The position numbers and the translations under genes are program-made. Under the pieces are notes generated by a model. It worked only from the letters and a program-made list of their open reading frames with translations. It was not told the DNA's origin and ran no database searches. A stretch of 64,000 nt of DNA from Amycolatopsis deserti (GTDB lineage: Bacteria; Actinomycetota; Actinomycetes; Mycobacteriales; Pseudonocardiaceae): positions 186,001-250,000 of the forward strand of contig NZ_BNAU01000010.1 of NCBI RefSeq assembly GCF_014653945.1. The letters run 5' to 3'. How positions within the stretch are numbered: the stretch's first letter is position 1; the number at the start of each line of letters is the position of its first letter. Shown here in pieces: positions 41,366 through 50,329 of the stretch.

Positions 41366-42080
41366 CCAGGAGGGCGATCGGCGCGTCGCCGCAGCGCAGC
41401 AGCACTGTGTCCGCGTCGTGCACCGGACGTGCTCCGGCGTTCCACCAGGACGCGATGTCCGGATTCCGCACCAGCGAGCCGGTCGCCTGGCGGGCGGTGT
41501 TCGCGGCGATCACCCGGCCCTGCGCGTTGATCACCGCGGCCCGGCCGTCGACGCGGCGCAGCTTCGGCAGCAGCAGCCGCTCGAACTCGTGGACGAACAC
41601 GTCCGCCCCGACGACCCCGGCGAACGCGCCGTCCCGCAGCACCGGGACGGTGAAGGTCAGCGTGTACTCGTCGGTGCACAGGTAGTCGACGTAGGGGCCG
41701 GTGATGTGCCGTCGGCCGGAGTCGCGCGGCACGGTGAACCAGGACTGCCGCGTGTAGTCCAGGAAGTGGTCGCTGGCCGGGTCGAGGCTGATGAACAGCT
41801 GCGCGGGCGGCCCGCCCGGCGTGCACGTCCACCATTCGAAGCCGAAGCGCTGGTCGGCCAGGGCGTCCGGGGCGGCGATGAACCCGGCCCCGACGATGCG
41901 TTCGCCGAGCGCCGCGATCACGTCCGGCCGCAGCGCGTCCAGGTCGGCGGCACGGACCGGGCCCGGTCTGCCGAGGATCGCGGTGGCCGCGGCCACGGCC
42001 GGCGCCAGCCGGCCGAAGACGCCCTCGACGATGCCGGACACCTCTTCGGCGATGTCCTCGCCGGCCAGCGTGTCGTTCAC
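41352..42080 (-). CDS. Soluble Cache (PDC) sensor-domain protein
   Basis: 242 aa from GTG at 42078-42080. The body shows Cache-domain motifs: SWFTVPRDSGRRHITGPYVD, DEYTLTFTVPVLRDGAFAGV and VVGADVFVHEFERLLLP, which normally bind amino acids or amines outside the cell. Here there is no membrane helix or signal peptide, so the domain appears cytosolic and stand-alone. It is downstream of, and probably co-transcribed with, the FCD-GntR regulator of the polyamine-type operon, suggesting it binds the same metabolite. An upstream in-frame ATG at 42146 would overlap the regulator stop region. Confidence 0.82.
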   Translation of the reverse strand: MNDTLAGEDIAEEVSGIVEGVFGRLAPAVAAATAILGRPGPVRAADLDALRPDVIAALGERIVGAGFIAAPDALADQRFGFEWWTCTPGGPPAQLFISLDPASDHFLDYTRQSWFTVPRDSGRRHITGPYVDYLCTDEYTLTFTVPVLRDGAFAGVVGADVFVHEFERLLLPKLRRVDGRAAVINAQGRVIAANTARQATGSLVRNPDIASWWNAGARPVHDADTVLLRCGDAPIALLVTRR

Positions 42081-42114
42081 GATGCCGCCCCTGGTGTAGT
42101 CGAGGTGTCGAAGC

Positions 42115-42858
42115 TTAGGACCCGAGTAGGTCAAGATGCACCTCACCCAATCGGTCGATGGTGTCCAGGATGTGCTGCTCGGTCAGCTTGCGTGCCAATT
42201 CGCCGTCGGCCTGGGCGATCGCCGCGGCGATGGCCCGGTGCTCGGTGCACGCCGTCACCGGATCGTGGTGCCCGAGCGGCAGCCACAGCAGCGCGCCCTG
42301 TTCGCTCTGCAACCGGATCTCCTGGTGCGTGAGCCGCGGGGACTGGGACGCGGCGGCGACCTCCAGGTGGAACTGCCGCTCCGCGCGCGCGGCCGCGGTG
42401 CCGACCGCGCCGTCCAGGTCCTCGGCGGCCATCTGGACGCGGGCGATGTCCTCGGTGGAACTGCGTTCGGCGGCCAGCCGGGCGGCGGCGCCCGCGATCG
42501 CGACGTAGTCGTCGCCGATGTCCCGCAGTTCGCTCAGCGAGACCTCGCGCAGTCGCGCCCGCCAAGTCTCGTCGTTCTCCTCCGGCGGCGCGCAGACGAA
42601 GCTGCCGCCGCCACGGCCCCGCTTCGTCTGCACCAGACCCTGCTGACGCAGGGCCACCAGCGCCTCCCGCACGGTCACGGTCGACACCCCGAACTGCTCG
42701 GCGAGCTCGGCCTCGCTCGGCAGTTGCTCCTGGTCGGCGAGGACACCCAGCGTGATCGCGTCCACCAGCCGCCGGGCGACGAGCTCGGCCCGCCCTGTCT
42801 GGTCCAGGGGCGCGAACAGGACTGATCGCGCGCTGGGGGACGTCAACGGCCTTCGCAT
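42115..42858 (-). CDS. GntR-family (FadR/FCD) regulator of the polyamine-type operon
   Basis: 247 aa from ATG at 42856-42858. Winged helix at about residues 22-90 (QLPSEAELAEQFGVSTVTVR then EALVALRQQGLVQTKRG), with a Gly-rich wing RGRGGGSF, then an FCD helical domain with FHLEVAAASQSPRL and the TEHRAIAAAIAQADGELARK helices. Divergent from the aldehyde dehydrogenase and ABC importer genes and followed by the Cache-domain gene. It is the expected repressor of both transcripts with an amine or aminobutyrate-type inducer. Confidence 0.92.
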   Translation of the reverse strand: MRRPLTSPSARSVLFAPLDQTGRAELVARRLVDAITLGVLADQEQLPSEAELAEQFGVSTVTVREALVALRQQGLVQTKRGRGGGSFVCAPPEENDETWRARLREVSLSELRDIGDDYVAIAGAAARLAAERSSTEDIARVQMAAEDLDGAVGTAAARAERQFHLEVAAASQSPRLTHQEIRLQSEQGALLWLPLGHHDPVTACTEHRAIAAAIAQADGELARKLTEQHILDTIDRLGEVHLDLLGS

Positions 42859-42902
42859 CGGGCTCCTTCTTTCGGGTACCGCCGCGAACAATCCTGCCTC
42901 AA

Positions 42903-42935
42903 AGACTTGTCCTATGAAATATGGTCTTATATGTT
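42903..42935. promoter_or_regulatory. AT-rich promoter/operator region of the polyamine operon
   Basis: Within the 132-bp divergent gap, TTGTCC (42907-42912) and TATGTT (42930-42935) are spaced by 17 bp as a possible promoter for the dehydrogenase operon. Overlapping it, TTGTCCTAT (42907-42915) and ATGGTCTTAT (42921-42930) form a degenerate direct repeat that could bind the FCD-GntR regulator. Confidence 0.45.
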
Positions 42936-42990
42936 TTCCGGCCATCGGGGTACCGACCCGCACCGTCCCCGCTGAGCCAGGAGCCTGCCC

Positions 42991-44421
42991 GTGCACCAGC
43001 TGAAGCACTTCATCGACGGCGAACTCGCGGATTCCGCGGACGGAGCCGTCGCCGAGATCATCGATCCGGTCACCGGCCGGCCGTACTGCACCGCGCCCGT
43101 CGGCGGCGCGCAGGACGTGGACCGGGCCCTGCGCGCCGCGGCCCGGGCCTTCGAGCAGTGGCGCGAGACCACGCCCGGCGACCGTCAGGTCGCGCTGCTG
43201 AAGATCGCCGACGCGGTCGAGCGGCGGGCCGACGAGATCGTCCGCGTCGAATCGGCGAACACCGGCAAGCCGCTGGCCGTGACCACGGCCGAGGAAATCC
43301 CGGTGGTCATCGACCAGTTGCGGTTCTTCGCCGGGGTCGCCCGCGCCCTGGAGGGCCGCGCCGCGGGTGAGTACCTCACCGGGCACACCTCCTACGTCCG
43401 GCGCGAGCCGATCGGGGTGTGCGCCCAGGTGACGCCGTGGAACTACCCGCTGATGATGGCGATCTGGAAGATCGCGCCCGCGCTGGCCGCCGGGAACACC
43501 GTGGTGCTCAAGCCCGCCGACACCACCCCGGCGTCCACCGTGCTCCTCGCCGAGATCGCCGCCGAGTTCCTGCCGCCGGGCGTGCTGAACGTCGTCTGCG
43601 GTGACCGGGACACCGGCCGCGCCCTGGTCGAGCACGACATCCCGGCGATGGTGTCGATCACCGGCTCGGTCCGCGCCGGCATCGAGGTCGCCGGCTCCGC
43701 GGCCGCCGACCTCAAGCGCGTGCACCTGGAACTCGGCGGCAAGGCGCCGGTGATCGTCTTCCCCGACGCCGACCTGGAGAACGCGGCCGAGACCATCGCG
43801 GGCGCCGGGTTCTTCAACGCCGGCCAGGACTGCACCGCCGCCACCCGGGTGCTGGTCCACGACGACGTGCACGACGAGTTCGTGGCCGCGCTGACCCGGC
43901 ACGCCGAGGCGACCAAGACCGGCCTTCCGGACGACCCCGACGTGCTCTACGGGCCGTTGAACAGCGCCGGTCACCTCGCGAAGGTCGCCGGGTTCATCGA
44001 GCGGCTGCCCGGGCACGCGACCGTCCACACCGGAGGCAAGCGCGCTCGCGACGAGGGGTACTTCTTCGAGCCGACGGTGGTTTCCGGTGTCCGGCAGGAC
44101 GACGAGATCTCGCAGAACGAAGTGTTCGGCCCGGTCATCACCGTGCAGCGGTTCACTGGCGACGACGAGGCGCTGGCCGCGGCCAACGGGGTCGAGTACG
44201 GGCTGGCGTCGTCGATCTGGACCGCCGACCACAGCCGCGCGATGCGGCTGTCCGCCAAGCTCGACTTCGGGTGCGTGTGGATCAACACGCACATCCCGCT
44301 GGTGGCGGAGATGCCGCACGGCGGGTTCAAGAAGTCCGGCTACGGCAAGGACCTCTCGCTGTACGGGCTCGAGGACTACACCCGCGTCAAGCACGTCATG
44401 ACGGCATGGGGAGCGCAGTGA
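42991..44421 (+). CDS. Aldehyde dehydrogenase, gamma-aminobutyraldehyde type
   Basis: 476 aa from GTG at 42991. NAD-dependent ALDH with general base E247 (LELGGKAP) and nucleophile C281 (GQDCTAATR); VTPWNYPLMMAIWKIAPALA, FEPTVVSG and EVFGPVITV are standard. The PHGGFKKSGYGKDLSLYGLE end is typical of the PatD/betaine-aldehyde subgroup that oxidises amino-aldehydes from putrescine or related amines. Its gene overlaps the ABC ATPase by 4 nt, so uptake and oxidation are coupled. The exact substrate (aminobutyraldehyde or another amine-derived aldehyde) is inferred. Confidence 0.93.
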   Translation: MHQLKHFIDGELADSADGAVAEIIDPVTGRPYCTAPVGGAQDVDRALRAAARAFEQWRETTPGDRQVALLKIADAVERRADEIVRVESANTGKPLAVTTAEEIPVVIDQLRFFAGVARALEGRAAGEYLTGHTSYVRREPIGVCAQVTPWNYPLMMAIWKIAPALAAGNTVVLKPADTTPASTVLLAEIAAEFLPPGVLNVVCGDRDTGRALVEHDIPAMVSITGSVRAGIEVAGSAAADLKRVHLELGGKAPVIVFPDADLENAAETIAGAGFFNAGQDCTAATRVLVHDDVHDEFVAALTRHAEATKTGLPDDPDVLYGPLNSAGHLAKVAGFIERLPGHATVHTGGKRARDEGYFFEPTVVSGVRQDDEISQNEVFGPVITVQRFTGDDEALAAANGVEYGLASSIWTADHSRAMRLSAKLDFGCVWINTHIPLVAEMPHGGFKKSGYGKDLSLYGLEDYTRVKHVMTAWGAQ

Positions 44422-45494
44422 TCGACATGTCGCCGAACCAAGCCCCCACCCTGGCCGAGAAGACCGCCCCGGCCGAGACCACGAGCGCGATCCGCCTGCG
44501 CGGCCTGCGCAAGGAGTTCGGATCCGTCGTCGCCGTCGAAGGCGTCGACCTGGACATCGCGCAGGGCGAGTTCTTCTCGATGCTCGGCCCGTCCGGGTCG
44601 GGCAAGACCACCGTGTTGCGCATGATCGCCGGGTTCGAGCTGCCCACGTCCGGGACCGTCGAACTGGCCGGCCGCGACGTCACCCGGCTGGCGCCGTTCG
44701 AGCGGGACGTCAACACCGTGTTCCAGGACTACGCGCTGTTCCCGCACATGACCGTGCAGCAGAACGTCGAGTACGGGCTGCGGGTCAAGAAGGTGCCCCG
44801 CGCGCAGCGCCGCGAACGCGCTCGCGAGGCGCTGCGGACCGTCCACTTGGAAGGGTTCGAGAGCCGCAAACCCACGCAGCTGTCCGGTGGGCAGCGGCAA
44901 CGCGTCGCGCTCGCCCGCGCGCTGGTCAACCGCCCCAAGGTGCTGCTGCTCGACGAACCGCTGGGCGCGCTGGACCTGAAACTGCGGCACGCCATGCAGA
45001 CCGAGCTGAAGCAGATCCAGCGCGACGTCGGCATCACGTTCATCTTCGTCACGCACGACCAGGACGAGGCGCTGACCATGAGCGACCGGATCGCGGTGTT
45101 CAACACCGGCGGGATCGAGCAGGTCGGCACGCCCAGCGAGGTGTACGAGAAGCCGGCCACGGCGTTCGTCGCGGGGTTCGTCGGCACCTCGAACCTGCTG
45201 TCCGGCGACAGCGCCGAGGCGGTGCTCGGCACGCGCGGCGTGTTCAGCATCCGGCCGGAGAAGATCCGCATCGACCCCGACCTGTCGCAGCCGGCCGCCG
45301 TGGGCGAGGTTTCCGCGACGGGCACCGTCACCAGCACCTCCTACGCCGGCGCCACGGTCCGTTACGTGGTGGCGCTCGACGTCGGCGGACAGCTCTCGGT
45401 GGTCCGGCAGAACGCCGGCGCCCCCCTCGAACTTGCCGACAACCGCGTCCGCCTGTGTTGGCGGCAAGAGCACAACTTCCGCATCACCGAGTAA
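44418..45494 (+). CDS. ABC transporter ATPase, PotA/spermidine-putrescine type
   Basis: 358 aa from GTG at 44418 (ATG 44427 also possible). Walker A GPSGSGKTT at residues 57-65, Q-loop FQDYALFPHMTV, signature LSGGQRQRVA at 155-164, Walker B LLLDEPLGALD, and a C-terminal TOBE domain (about 280-358, FSIRPEKIRI). This combination is the PotA/CysA importer class. It energises the two permeases encoded downstream. The order ATPase, binding protein, permease, permease and ALDH upstream is common in actinobacterial polyamine loci. Confidence 0.95.
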   Translation: MIDMSPNQAPTLAEKTAPAETTSAIRLRGLRKEFGSVVAVEGVDLDIAQGEFFSMLGPSGSGKTTVLRMIAGFELPTSGTVELAGRDVTRLAPFERDVNTVFQDYALFPHMTVQQNVEYGLRVKKVPRAQRRERAREALRTVHLEGFESRKPTQLSGGQRQRVALARALVNRPKVLLLDEPLGALDLKLRHAMQTELKQIQRDVGITFIFVTHDQDEALTMSDRIAVFNTGGIEQVGTPSEVYEKPATAFVAGFVGTSNLLSGDSAEAVLGTRGVFSIRPEKIRIDPDLSQPAAVGEVSATGTVTSTSYAGATVRYVVALDVGGQLSVVRQNAGAPLELADNRVRLCWRQEHNFRITE

Positions 45495-45506
45495 GGAGCC
45501 AACCAG

Positions 45507-46718
45507 ATGCGCAACAGCCGGACCCTGCGCTTGATCGCGGGGCTGATGTGTGCGGGGACCGCCGTGGCGGCCTGCGGCACGTCGAGCACCTCGTCCAGCT
45601 CGTCCAGCGCGGGCGGGCAGGGCTTCACCCCGCCCAAGCTCGAAGCCCTCTCCCAGCTCGGTCAGCCCGAGGGCGCGCTGAACATCCTGGCCTGGCCCGG
45701 TTACGCGGAGAACGGGTCCAACGACCCGAACGTCGACTGGGTGACCCCGTTCGAGCAGGCCACCGGGTGCAAGGTCAACGTCAAGACCTTCGGCACCTCC
45801 GACGAGGCCGTCAGCCTCATGAAGACCGGCCAGTACGACGTCATTTCCGCCTCCGGTGACGCCTCGCTGCGGCTCATCGCCGCCGGCGACACCGAGCCGG
45901 TCAACACCAGCCTCATCCCGAACTACGCCGACGTCTACGACTTCCTCAAGAACAAGCCGTGGAACAGCGTGAACAACGTGTCCTACGGCGTGCCGCACGG
46001 CTGGGGCGCCAACGTCCTGACCTACCGCACCGACAAGGTCAACCCCGCGCCCACCTCGTGGTCGGTGGTGTTCGACGCGAACTCGCCGTACAAGGGCAAG
46101 GTCACCGCGTACGACTCGCCGATCTACATCGCCGACGCCGCGCTGTACCTGATGAAGACCAAGCCGGAACTGGGCATCAAGAACCCCTACGCCCTGGACG
46201 ACAAGCAGTTCCAGGCCGCGGTCGACCTGCTCAAGCAGCAGCGCCCGCTGGTGTCGGAGTACTGGTCGGACTACCTCAAGGAAAGCCAGGCGCTGAAGAA
46301 CGGCGACGCCGTCATCGGCACCGCGTGGCAGGTGACGGTCAACCTGACCAAGTCCGAGGGCGCGCCGCTGGAGTCCACGCTGCCCGTCGAGGGCGCCACC
46401 GGCTGGTCGGACACCTGGATGGTCTCGGCCAAGTCGCCGCACAAGACCTGCGCCTACAAGTGGCTCGACCACATCGTCTCGCCGACCGCGAACGCCAAGG
46501 TCGCCGAGTACTTCGGCGAGGCGCCGGCCAACCCGAAGGCCTGCGCGCAGACCGCGGACGCCAAGCACTGCGAGACCTACCACGCCGGTGACGCCGCCTA
46601 CGCCAGCCAGATCTGGTACTGGACCACGCCGATCGCGCAGTGCGTCGACGGCCGCACCGACGTCAAGTGCAAGGACTACGGCGAGTGGACTCGCGCGTGG
46701 ACGGAGATCAAGGGCTGA
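45507..46718 (+). CDS. Polyamine-type extracellular solute-binding lipoprotein
   Basis: 403 aa. Lipoprotein signal with lipobox VAAC (C23) followed by a Ser/Thr-rich linker. The mature part matches the PotD/PotF class: LNILAWPGYAENGSNDPNV, VDWVTPFEQATGCKVNVKTF, SLMKTGQYDVISASGDASLR and a C-terminal hinge. It captures the substrate outside the membrane and delivers it to the permease pair. A Trp/Asp-rich pocket would fit a diamine or aminocarboxylate. Good RBS (AAGGAGCC) 8 nt before ATG. Confidence 0.94.
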   Translation: MRNSRTLRLIAGLMCAGTAVAACGTSSTSSSSSSAGGQGFTPPKLEALSQLGQPEGALNILAWPGYAENGSNDPNVDWVTPFEQATGCKVNVKTFGTSDEAVSLMKTGQYDVISASGDASLRLIAAGDTEPVNTSLIPNYADVYDFLKNKPWNSVNNVSYGVPHGWGANVLTYRTDKVNPAPTSWSVVFDANSPYKGKVTAYDSPIYIADAALYLMKTKPELGIKNPYALDDKQFQAAVDLLKQQRPLVSEYWSDYLKESQALKNGDAVIGTAWQVTVNLTKSEGAPLESTLPVEGATGWSDTWMVSAKSPHKTCAYKWLDHIVSPTANAKVAEYFGEAPANPKACAQTADAKHCETYHAGDAAYASQIWYWTTPIAQCVDGRTDVKCKDYGEWTRAWTEIKG

Positions 46719-46719
46719 C

Positions 46720-47577
46720 ATGAGCATCGCCGCCAGTGTGTCGGGATTCCTCTACCGCAAACCCAGGCTGCGGCTGGGCATGCTGCTCAGCGCGCCGCTG
46801 CTCTGGCTCGGCCTGGCCTACCTCGGCGCACTGGCGGCGTTGTTCGTCACCGCCTTCTGGCACACCGACACGTTCACCGGCCAGGTCGTCACCGAGTGGT
46901 CGCTGGACAACTTCGCCACCCTGTTCACCGACGAGGTCTACCGCACGATCACGTTCCGCACGCTCGGGATCGCGGTGGCGGTGACGGTGATCGACGCCGT
47001 CATCGCGTTCCCGATGGCCTTCTACATGGCCAAGTTCGCCTCACCGCGGGCGCAGCGGATCCTGGTGATCGCGGTGATGACGCCGCTGTGGGCCAGCTAC
47101 CTGGTCAAGGCGTACTCGTGGCGGGTCATGCTGTCCGGCAACGGGCTGGTCGGGTGGCTCTTCGGCGCCACCCCCGGCTACGGCCTGACCGCCACCATCC
47201 TCACGCTGTCCTACCTGTGGCTGCCGTACATGATCCTGCCGATCTACGCGGGACTGGACCGGCTGCCGAACTCGCTGGTCGAGGCCTCGAGCGACCTGGG
47301 TGGACGGTCGTGGCGGACGTTCCGGTCGGTGGTGCTGCCGCTGACGTTCCCCGCGATCGTGGCCGGGTCGATCTTCACCTTCTCGCTGACCCTCGGCGAC
47401 TACATCACCGTCAAGATCGTCGGCGGCGCCAACCAGATGCTCGGCAACGTCGTCTACGACAACATCGGCGCGGCGAACAACCTCCCGTTCGCGGCGACGG
47501 TCGCGACGGTGCCGGTCGTGATCATGCTCGTCTACCTCGCCGCCGTCCGCCGCACGGGCGCGCTCGACAACCTCTAG
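46720..47577 (+). CDS. ABC transporter permease, PotB type
   Basis: 285 aa from ATG at 46720, one base after the binding-protein stop. About six helices; the cytoplasmic EAA loop that contacts the ATPase reads EASSDLGGRSWRTFRSVVLP near residues 188-207. N-terminal LSAPLLWLGLAYLGALAALF is the first helix. It forms the pore with the next-encoded permease. Typical of the spermidine/putrescine class rather than sugar permeases by length and EAA loop sequence. Confidence 0.94.
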   Translation: MSIAASVSGFLYRKPRLRLGMLLSAPLLWLGLAYLGALAALFVTAFWHTDTFTGQVVTEWSLDNFATLFTDEVYRTITFRTLGIAVAVTVIDAVIAFPMAFYMAKFASPRAQRILVIAVMTPLWASYLVKAYSWRVMLSGNGLVGWLFGATPGYGLTATILTLSYLWLPYMILPIYAGLDRLPNSLVEASSDLGGRSWRTFRSVVLPLTFPAIVAGSIFTFSLTLGDYITVKIVGGANQMLGNVVYDNIGAANNLPFAATVATVPVVIMLVYLAAVRRTGALDNL

Positions 47578-47587
47578 GCGGTCGAAG

Positions 47588-48394
47588 ATGATGCTTTCCA
47601 AGAAGACCAAGTACGTCCTGCTCGCCGCGCTGGTGCTCGGGCTCGCCGTGATCTACGTGCCACTGCTGGTGGTGCTGCTGAACTCGGTCAACAGCGACAC
47701 CACGTTCGGCTGGCCGCCGTCGGGGTTCACGCTGGAGTGGTGGGGCCGCGCGGCGGAGAACGAGGGCGTGCTGCGGGCGCTGCTGACCAGCCTGCAGGCC
47801 GGGCTCGCGGCCACCGCGATCGCGCTGGTGCTCGGCATGATGGCGGCGTTCGCGCTGCAGCGGTACCGGTTCTTCGGCAAGGACACGGTGTCGCTGCTGA
47901 TCATCCTGCCGATCGCGCTGCCCGGCATCGTCACCGGCATCGCGCTGAACAACGCGTTCCGCACGATCCTGGGTGTCGACCTCGGCCTGTTCACCGCGAT
48001 CGTCGCGCACGCCACGTTCTGCATCGTCGTGGTGTTCAACAACGTCGTCGCGCGGCTGCGGCGGATGGGCGGGAACCTGGAGGAGGCGTCGATGGACCTC
48101 GGCGCCGACGGGATCACCACGTTTCGGCTGGTCACGTTCCCGATGCTGCGATCGGCGCTGCTCGCCGGCGGCCTGCTGGCGTTCGCGTTGTCGTTCGACG
48201 AGATCATCGTGACCACGTTCACCCTCGGCGCCGGGTTGCAGACGCTGCCGATCTGGATCCTGGACAACCTGTTCCGGCCCAACCAGGCCCCGGTGGTCAA
48301 CGTGGTCGCCGCGGTGCTGATCGTCGTGTCGACCGTGCCGGTGTACCTGGCGCAGCGGCTGTCCGGAGACACGGCCAGCGGCGGGCGGCTCTAG
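47588..48394 (+). CDS. ABC transporter permease, PotC type
   Basis: 268 aa from ATG at 47588 (tandem ATG ATG). Six helices with the EAA loop EASMDLGADGITTFRLVTFP near residues 172-191 and DEIIVTTFT in the penultimate helix, a PotC hallmark. Second half of the permease heterodimer and last gene of the importer operon. 53 bp separate it from uppP, which carries its own 5' hairpin. Confidence 0.94.
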   Translation: MMLSKKTKYVLLAALVLGLAVIYVPLLVVLLNSVNSDTTFGWPPSGFTLEWWGRAAENEGVLRALLTSLQAGLAATAIALVLGMMAAFALQRYRFFGKDTVSLLIILPIALPGIVTGIALNNAFRTILGVDLGLFTAIVAHATFCIVVVFNNVVARLRRMGGNLEEASMDLGADGITTFRLVTFPMLRSALLAGGLLAFALSFDEIIVTTFTLGAGLQTLPIWILDNLFRPNQAPVVNVVAAVLIVVSTVPVYLAQRLSGDTASGGRL

Positions 48395-48447
48395 GGCCTC
48401 GGGTATTTTCAGCGGACGGTTTCCGGCGGTCGGAAAAGAGGTCCGCG

Positions 48448-49401
48448 ATGTCCGCTGTCACGTATTTCGAGGCGATTGTCGTCGGCGCTTTGCAGGGTGT
48501 GTCGGAATTGTTTCCGGTGTCCAGCCTCGGGCACAGCATCCTGATTCCGGCCTGGCTGGGCGGTTCGTGGTCGCGTGACCTGAGCATGGGCGGGGAGTCG
48601 CCGTACCTGGCGGTGCTGGTCGCGATGCACGTCGCGACCGCACTCGCGCTGGTGGTCTTCTACCGGCGCGACTGGGTGCGCATCGTGCGCGGGTTGTGGA
48701 CTTCGGTGCGCGACCGCCGCGTGTCCGATCCGGACCAGCGGCTGGCGTGGCTGCTGGTGCTGGCGACGATCCCGGTCGGCGTGGCCGGGTTGCTGCTGGA
48801 GCGGGCGCTCCGTGATGTGCTGGGCAAACCGGTGCCGACTGCGATCTTCCTGGCGCTGAACGGGGTCGTGCTGCTGGCGGTGGAGCGGTCCGCACGTTCC
48901 GCGCGCCGTCCGGTCCCGGTCGCGCCGGTGCCCGAGCCGACCGAGGTGACGCGGGACTTTTCGGCGGAGATCACGATGCCGATCCGGATCGTCCGCGCCG
49001 AGGAGGCGGCCGACCGCCGCCTGGCCCGGCTCGGTGTCGGCGAGGCGGTGCTGATCGGGGCGGCGCAGATCCTGGCGTTGTTCCCGGGCATCAGCCGCTC
49101 CGGCATCACGATGGTCGCGGGCCTGCGGCGCGGCCTGTCGCACGAGGACGCTGCGCGGTTCGCGTTCCTGCTGGCCACGCCGGTGATCCTGGCGGCTGGC
49201 GTGCTGAAGCTGCCGTCGCTGTTCACCCCGGCGAACTCCGCGTCGCTGGGCCCCGCGCTGGTGGGCAGCCTGGTGGCCGGCGTGGCGGCGTACCTCGCAC
49301 TGCGGTTCCTGACCCGCTATTTCGAAACCCGCACGTTGACCCCGTTCGCGATTTATTGCGTGGTCGCCGGATTGGGCAGCCTCGCGTATTTCCTGGCGTG
49401 A
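48448..49401 (+). CDS. uppP: Undecaprenyl-diphosphatase
   Basis: 317 aa integral membrane enzyme. The two catalytic signatures are present: motif 1 ALQGVSELFPVSSLGHSILI near residues 14-33 and motif 2 FPGISRSGITMVAGL near residue 212. It recycles undecaprenyl diphosphate to the monophosphate carrier in peptidoglycan synthesis and confers bacitracin tolerance. A longer central loop (about residues 150-190) than in E. coli is usual in actinobacteria. Its start is preceded by AAAGAGG and overlaps a stem-loop. Its stop overlaps the ctaG-like gene by 4 nt. Confidence 0.95.
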   Translation: MSAVTYFEAIVVGALQGVSELFPVSSLGHSILIPAWLGGSWSRDLSMGGESPYLAVLVAMHVATALALVVFYRRDWVRIVRGLWTSVRDRRVSDPDQRLAWLLVLATIPVGVAGLLLERALRDVLGKPVPTAIFLALNGVVLLAVERSARSARRPVPVAPVPEPTEVTRDFSAEITMPIRIVRAEEAADRRLARLGVGEAVLIGAAQILALFPGISRSGITMVAGLRRGLSHEDAARFAFLLATPVILAAGVLKLPSLFTPANSASLGPALVGSLVAGVAAYLALRFLTRYFETRTLTPFAIYCVVAGLGSLAYFLA

Positions 49402-50273
49402 TTCCGCTTTCCGGGGAACGGATCTTCAGCGCGTGGACGGCCGATGTCCCCGCGCTCGTGTTCGTCGCGGTGCTCGGCGCCGGGTACCTGTGGGCGGCGC
49501 GGCGGGCACGGTCGTGGCCCCGGTCGCGGACGGTGGCGTTCCTGTCCGGGCTGGCGACCGTGGTCCTGGTGACCTGCTCGTTCACCGGCGTGTACGACGA
49601 TGTGCTGTTCTGGCCGCGCGCGGTGCAGGTCGTGGTGCTGTTGATGATCACGCCGTTGCTGCTCGCGCTGGGCGCGCCGGTCACGCTGCTGCTCGCGGTC
49701 GTGCCGAGCCGCCGGCTGCGGGTGTGGGGGCGCGGCCGGGCCGCGCGGGCGCTGACGTTCCCGCTGGTGATCTCGGTGCTGCTGATCGCGCCGCCGCTGG
49801 TGCTCTACCTGACGCCGCTCTACGAGCTGACACTGCGTCACGCCGCGATCGACCAGGTCGTGCGGCTGCTGCTGGTCGGGTGCGGGTTCACCTACTTCTG
49901 GACGAGGCTGCGGGTGGACCCGACGCCGCGGGAGGACCACCACCTGGTGTCGTTCGGCATCGGCTTCACGGAGGTTCTCGTCGACGCCGCACTCGGGCTG
50001 GTGCTGTGGCTGGGGCCGTTGCGGGCCGCCGGGTACTACCACGCGCTCGGCCGCACCTGGGGCCCCGATGCGCGGACCGACCAGATCATCGGCGCGGGGA
50101 TCCTGTGGATCGGCGGGGACCTGGCGGGCCTGCCCTTCGTCGGAGCGCTGCTCACCCGCTGGCTGCGAACGGACCAAGGGGAAGCGGAGATCCTGGACCG
50201 CGAGCCTGGGACGGGTGGCTTGTGGTGGGAGAACGATCCGGTGCTCGCGGAACGGTTCGAACGCGGCCGGTGA
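49398..50273 (+). CDS. CtaG-type cytochrome c oxidase assembly factor (caa3_CtaG)
   Basis: 291 aa from GTG at 49398, overlapping uppP by 4 nt. About seven helices, with FTGVYDDVLFWPRAVQVVVL, LGAPVTLLLAVVPSRRLR and YFWTRLRVDPTPR matching the bacterial caa3_CtaG family (not the Cox11-type CtaG), and the C-terminal DQIIGAGILWIGGDLAGLPF. It supports copper or haem loading of terminal oxidase. Coupling to uppP is unusual functionally but clear by overlap. Followed by a strong terminator shared with panB. Confidence 0.9.
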   Translation: MIPLSGERIFSAWTADVPALVFVAVLGAGYLWAARRARSWPRSRTVAFLSGLATVVLVTCSFTGVYDDVLFWPRAVQVVVLLMITPLLLALGAPVTLLLAVVPSRRLRVWGRGRAARALTFPLVISVLLIAPPLVLYLTPLYELTLRHAAIDQVVRLLLVGCGFTYFWTRLRVDPTPREDHHLVSFGIGFTEVLVDAALGLVLWLGPLRAAGYYHALGRTWGPDARTDQIIGAGILWIGGDLAGLPFVGALLTRWLRTDQGEAEILDREPGTGGLWWENDPVLAERFERGR

Positions 50274-50280
50274 CTGCGGC

Positions 50281-50315
50281 GGCCTGCCGTTCGCGGGTGT
50301 CGCGAACGGCAGGCC
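50281..50315. terminator. Bidirectional terminator between ctaG-like gene and panB
   Basis: Perfect 15-bp stem GGCCTGCCGTTCGCG (50281-50295) / CGCGAACGGCAGGCC (50301-50315) with loop GGTGT, 7 nt after one stop and 14 nt from the stop of the convergent panB. Confidence 0.92.
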
Positions 50316-50329
50316 GTGGCGTCGGGGTT

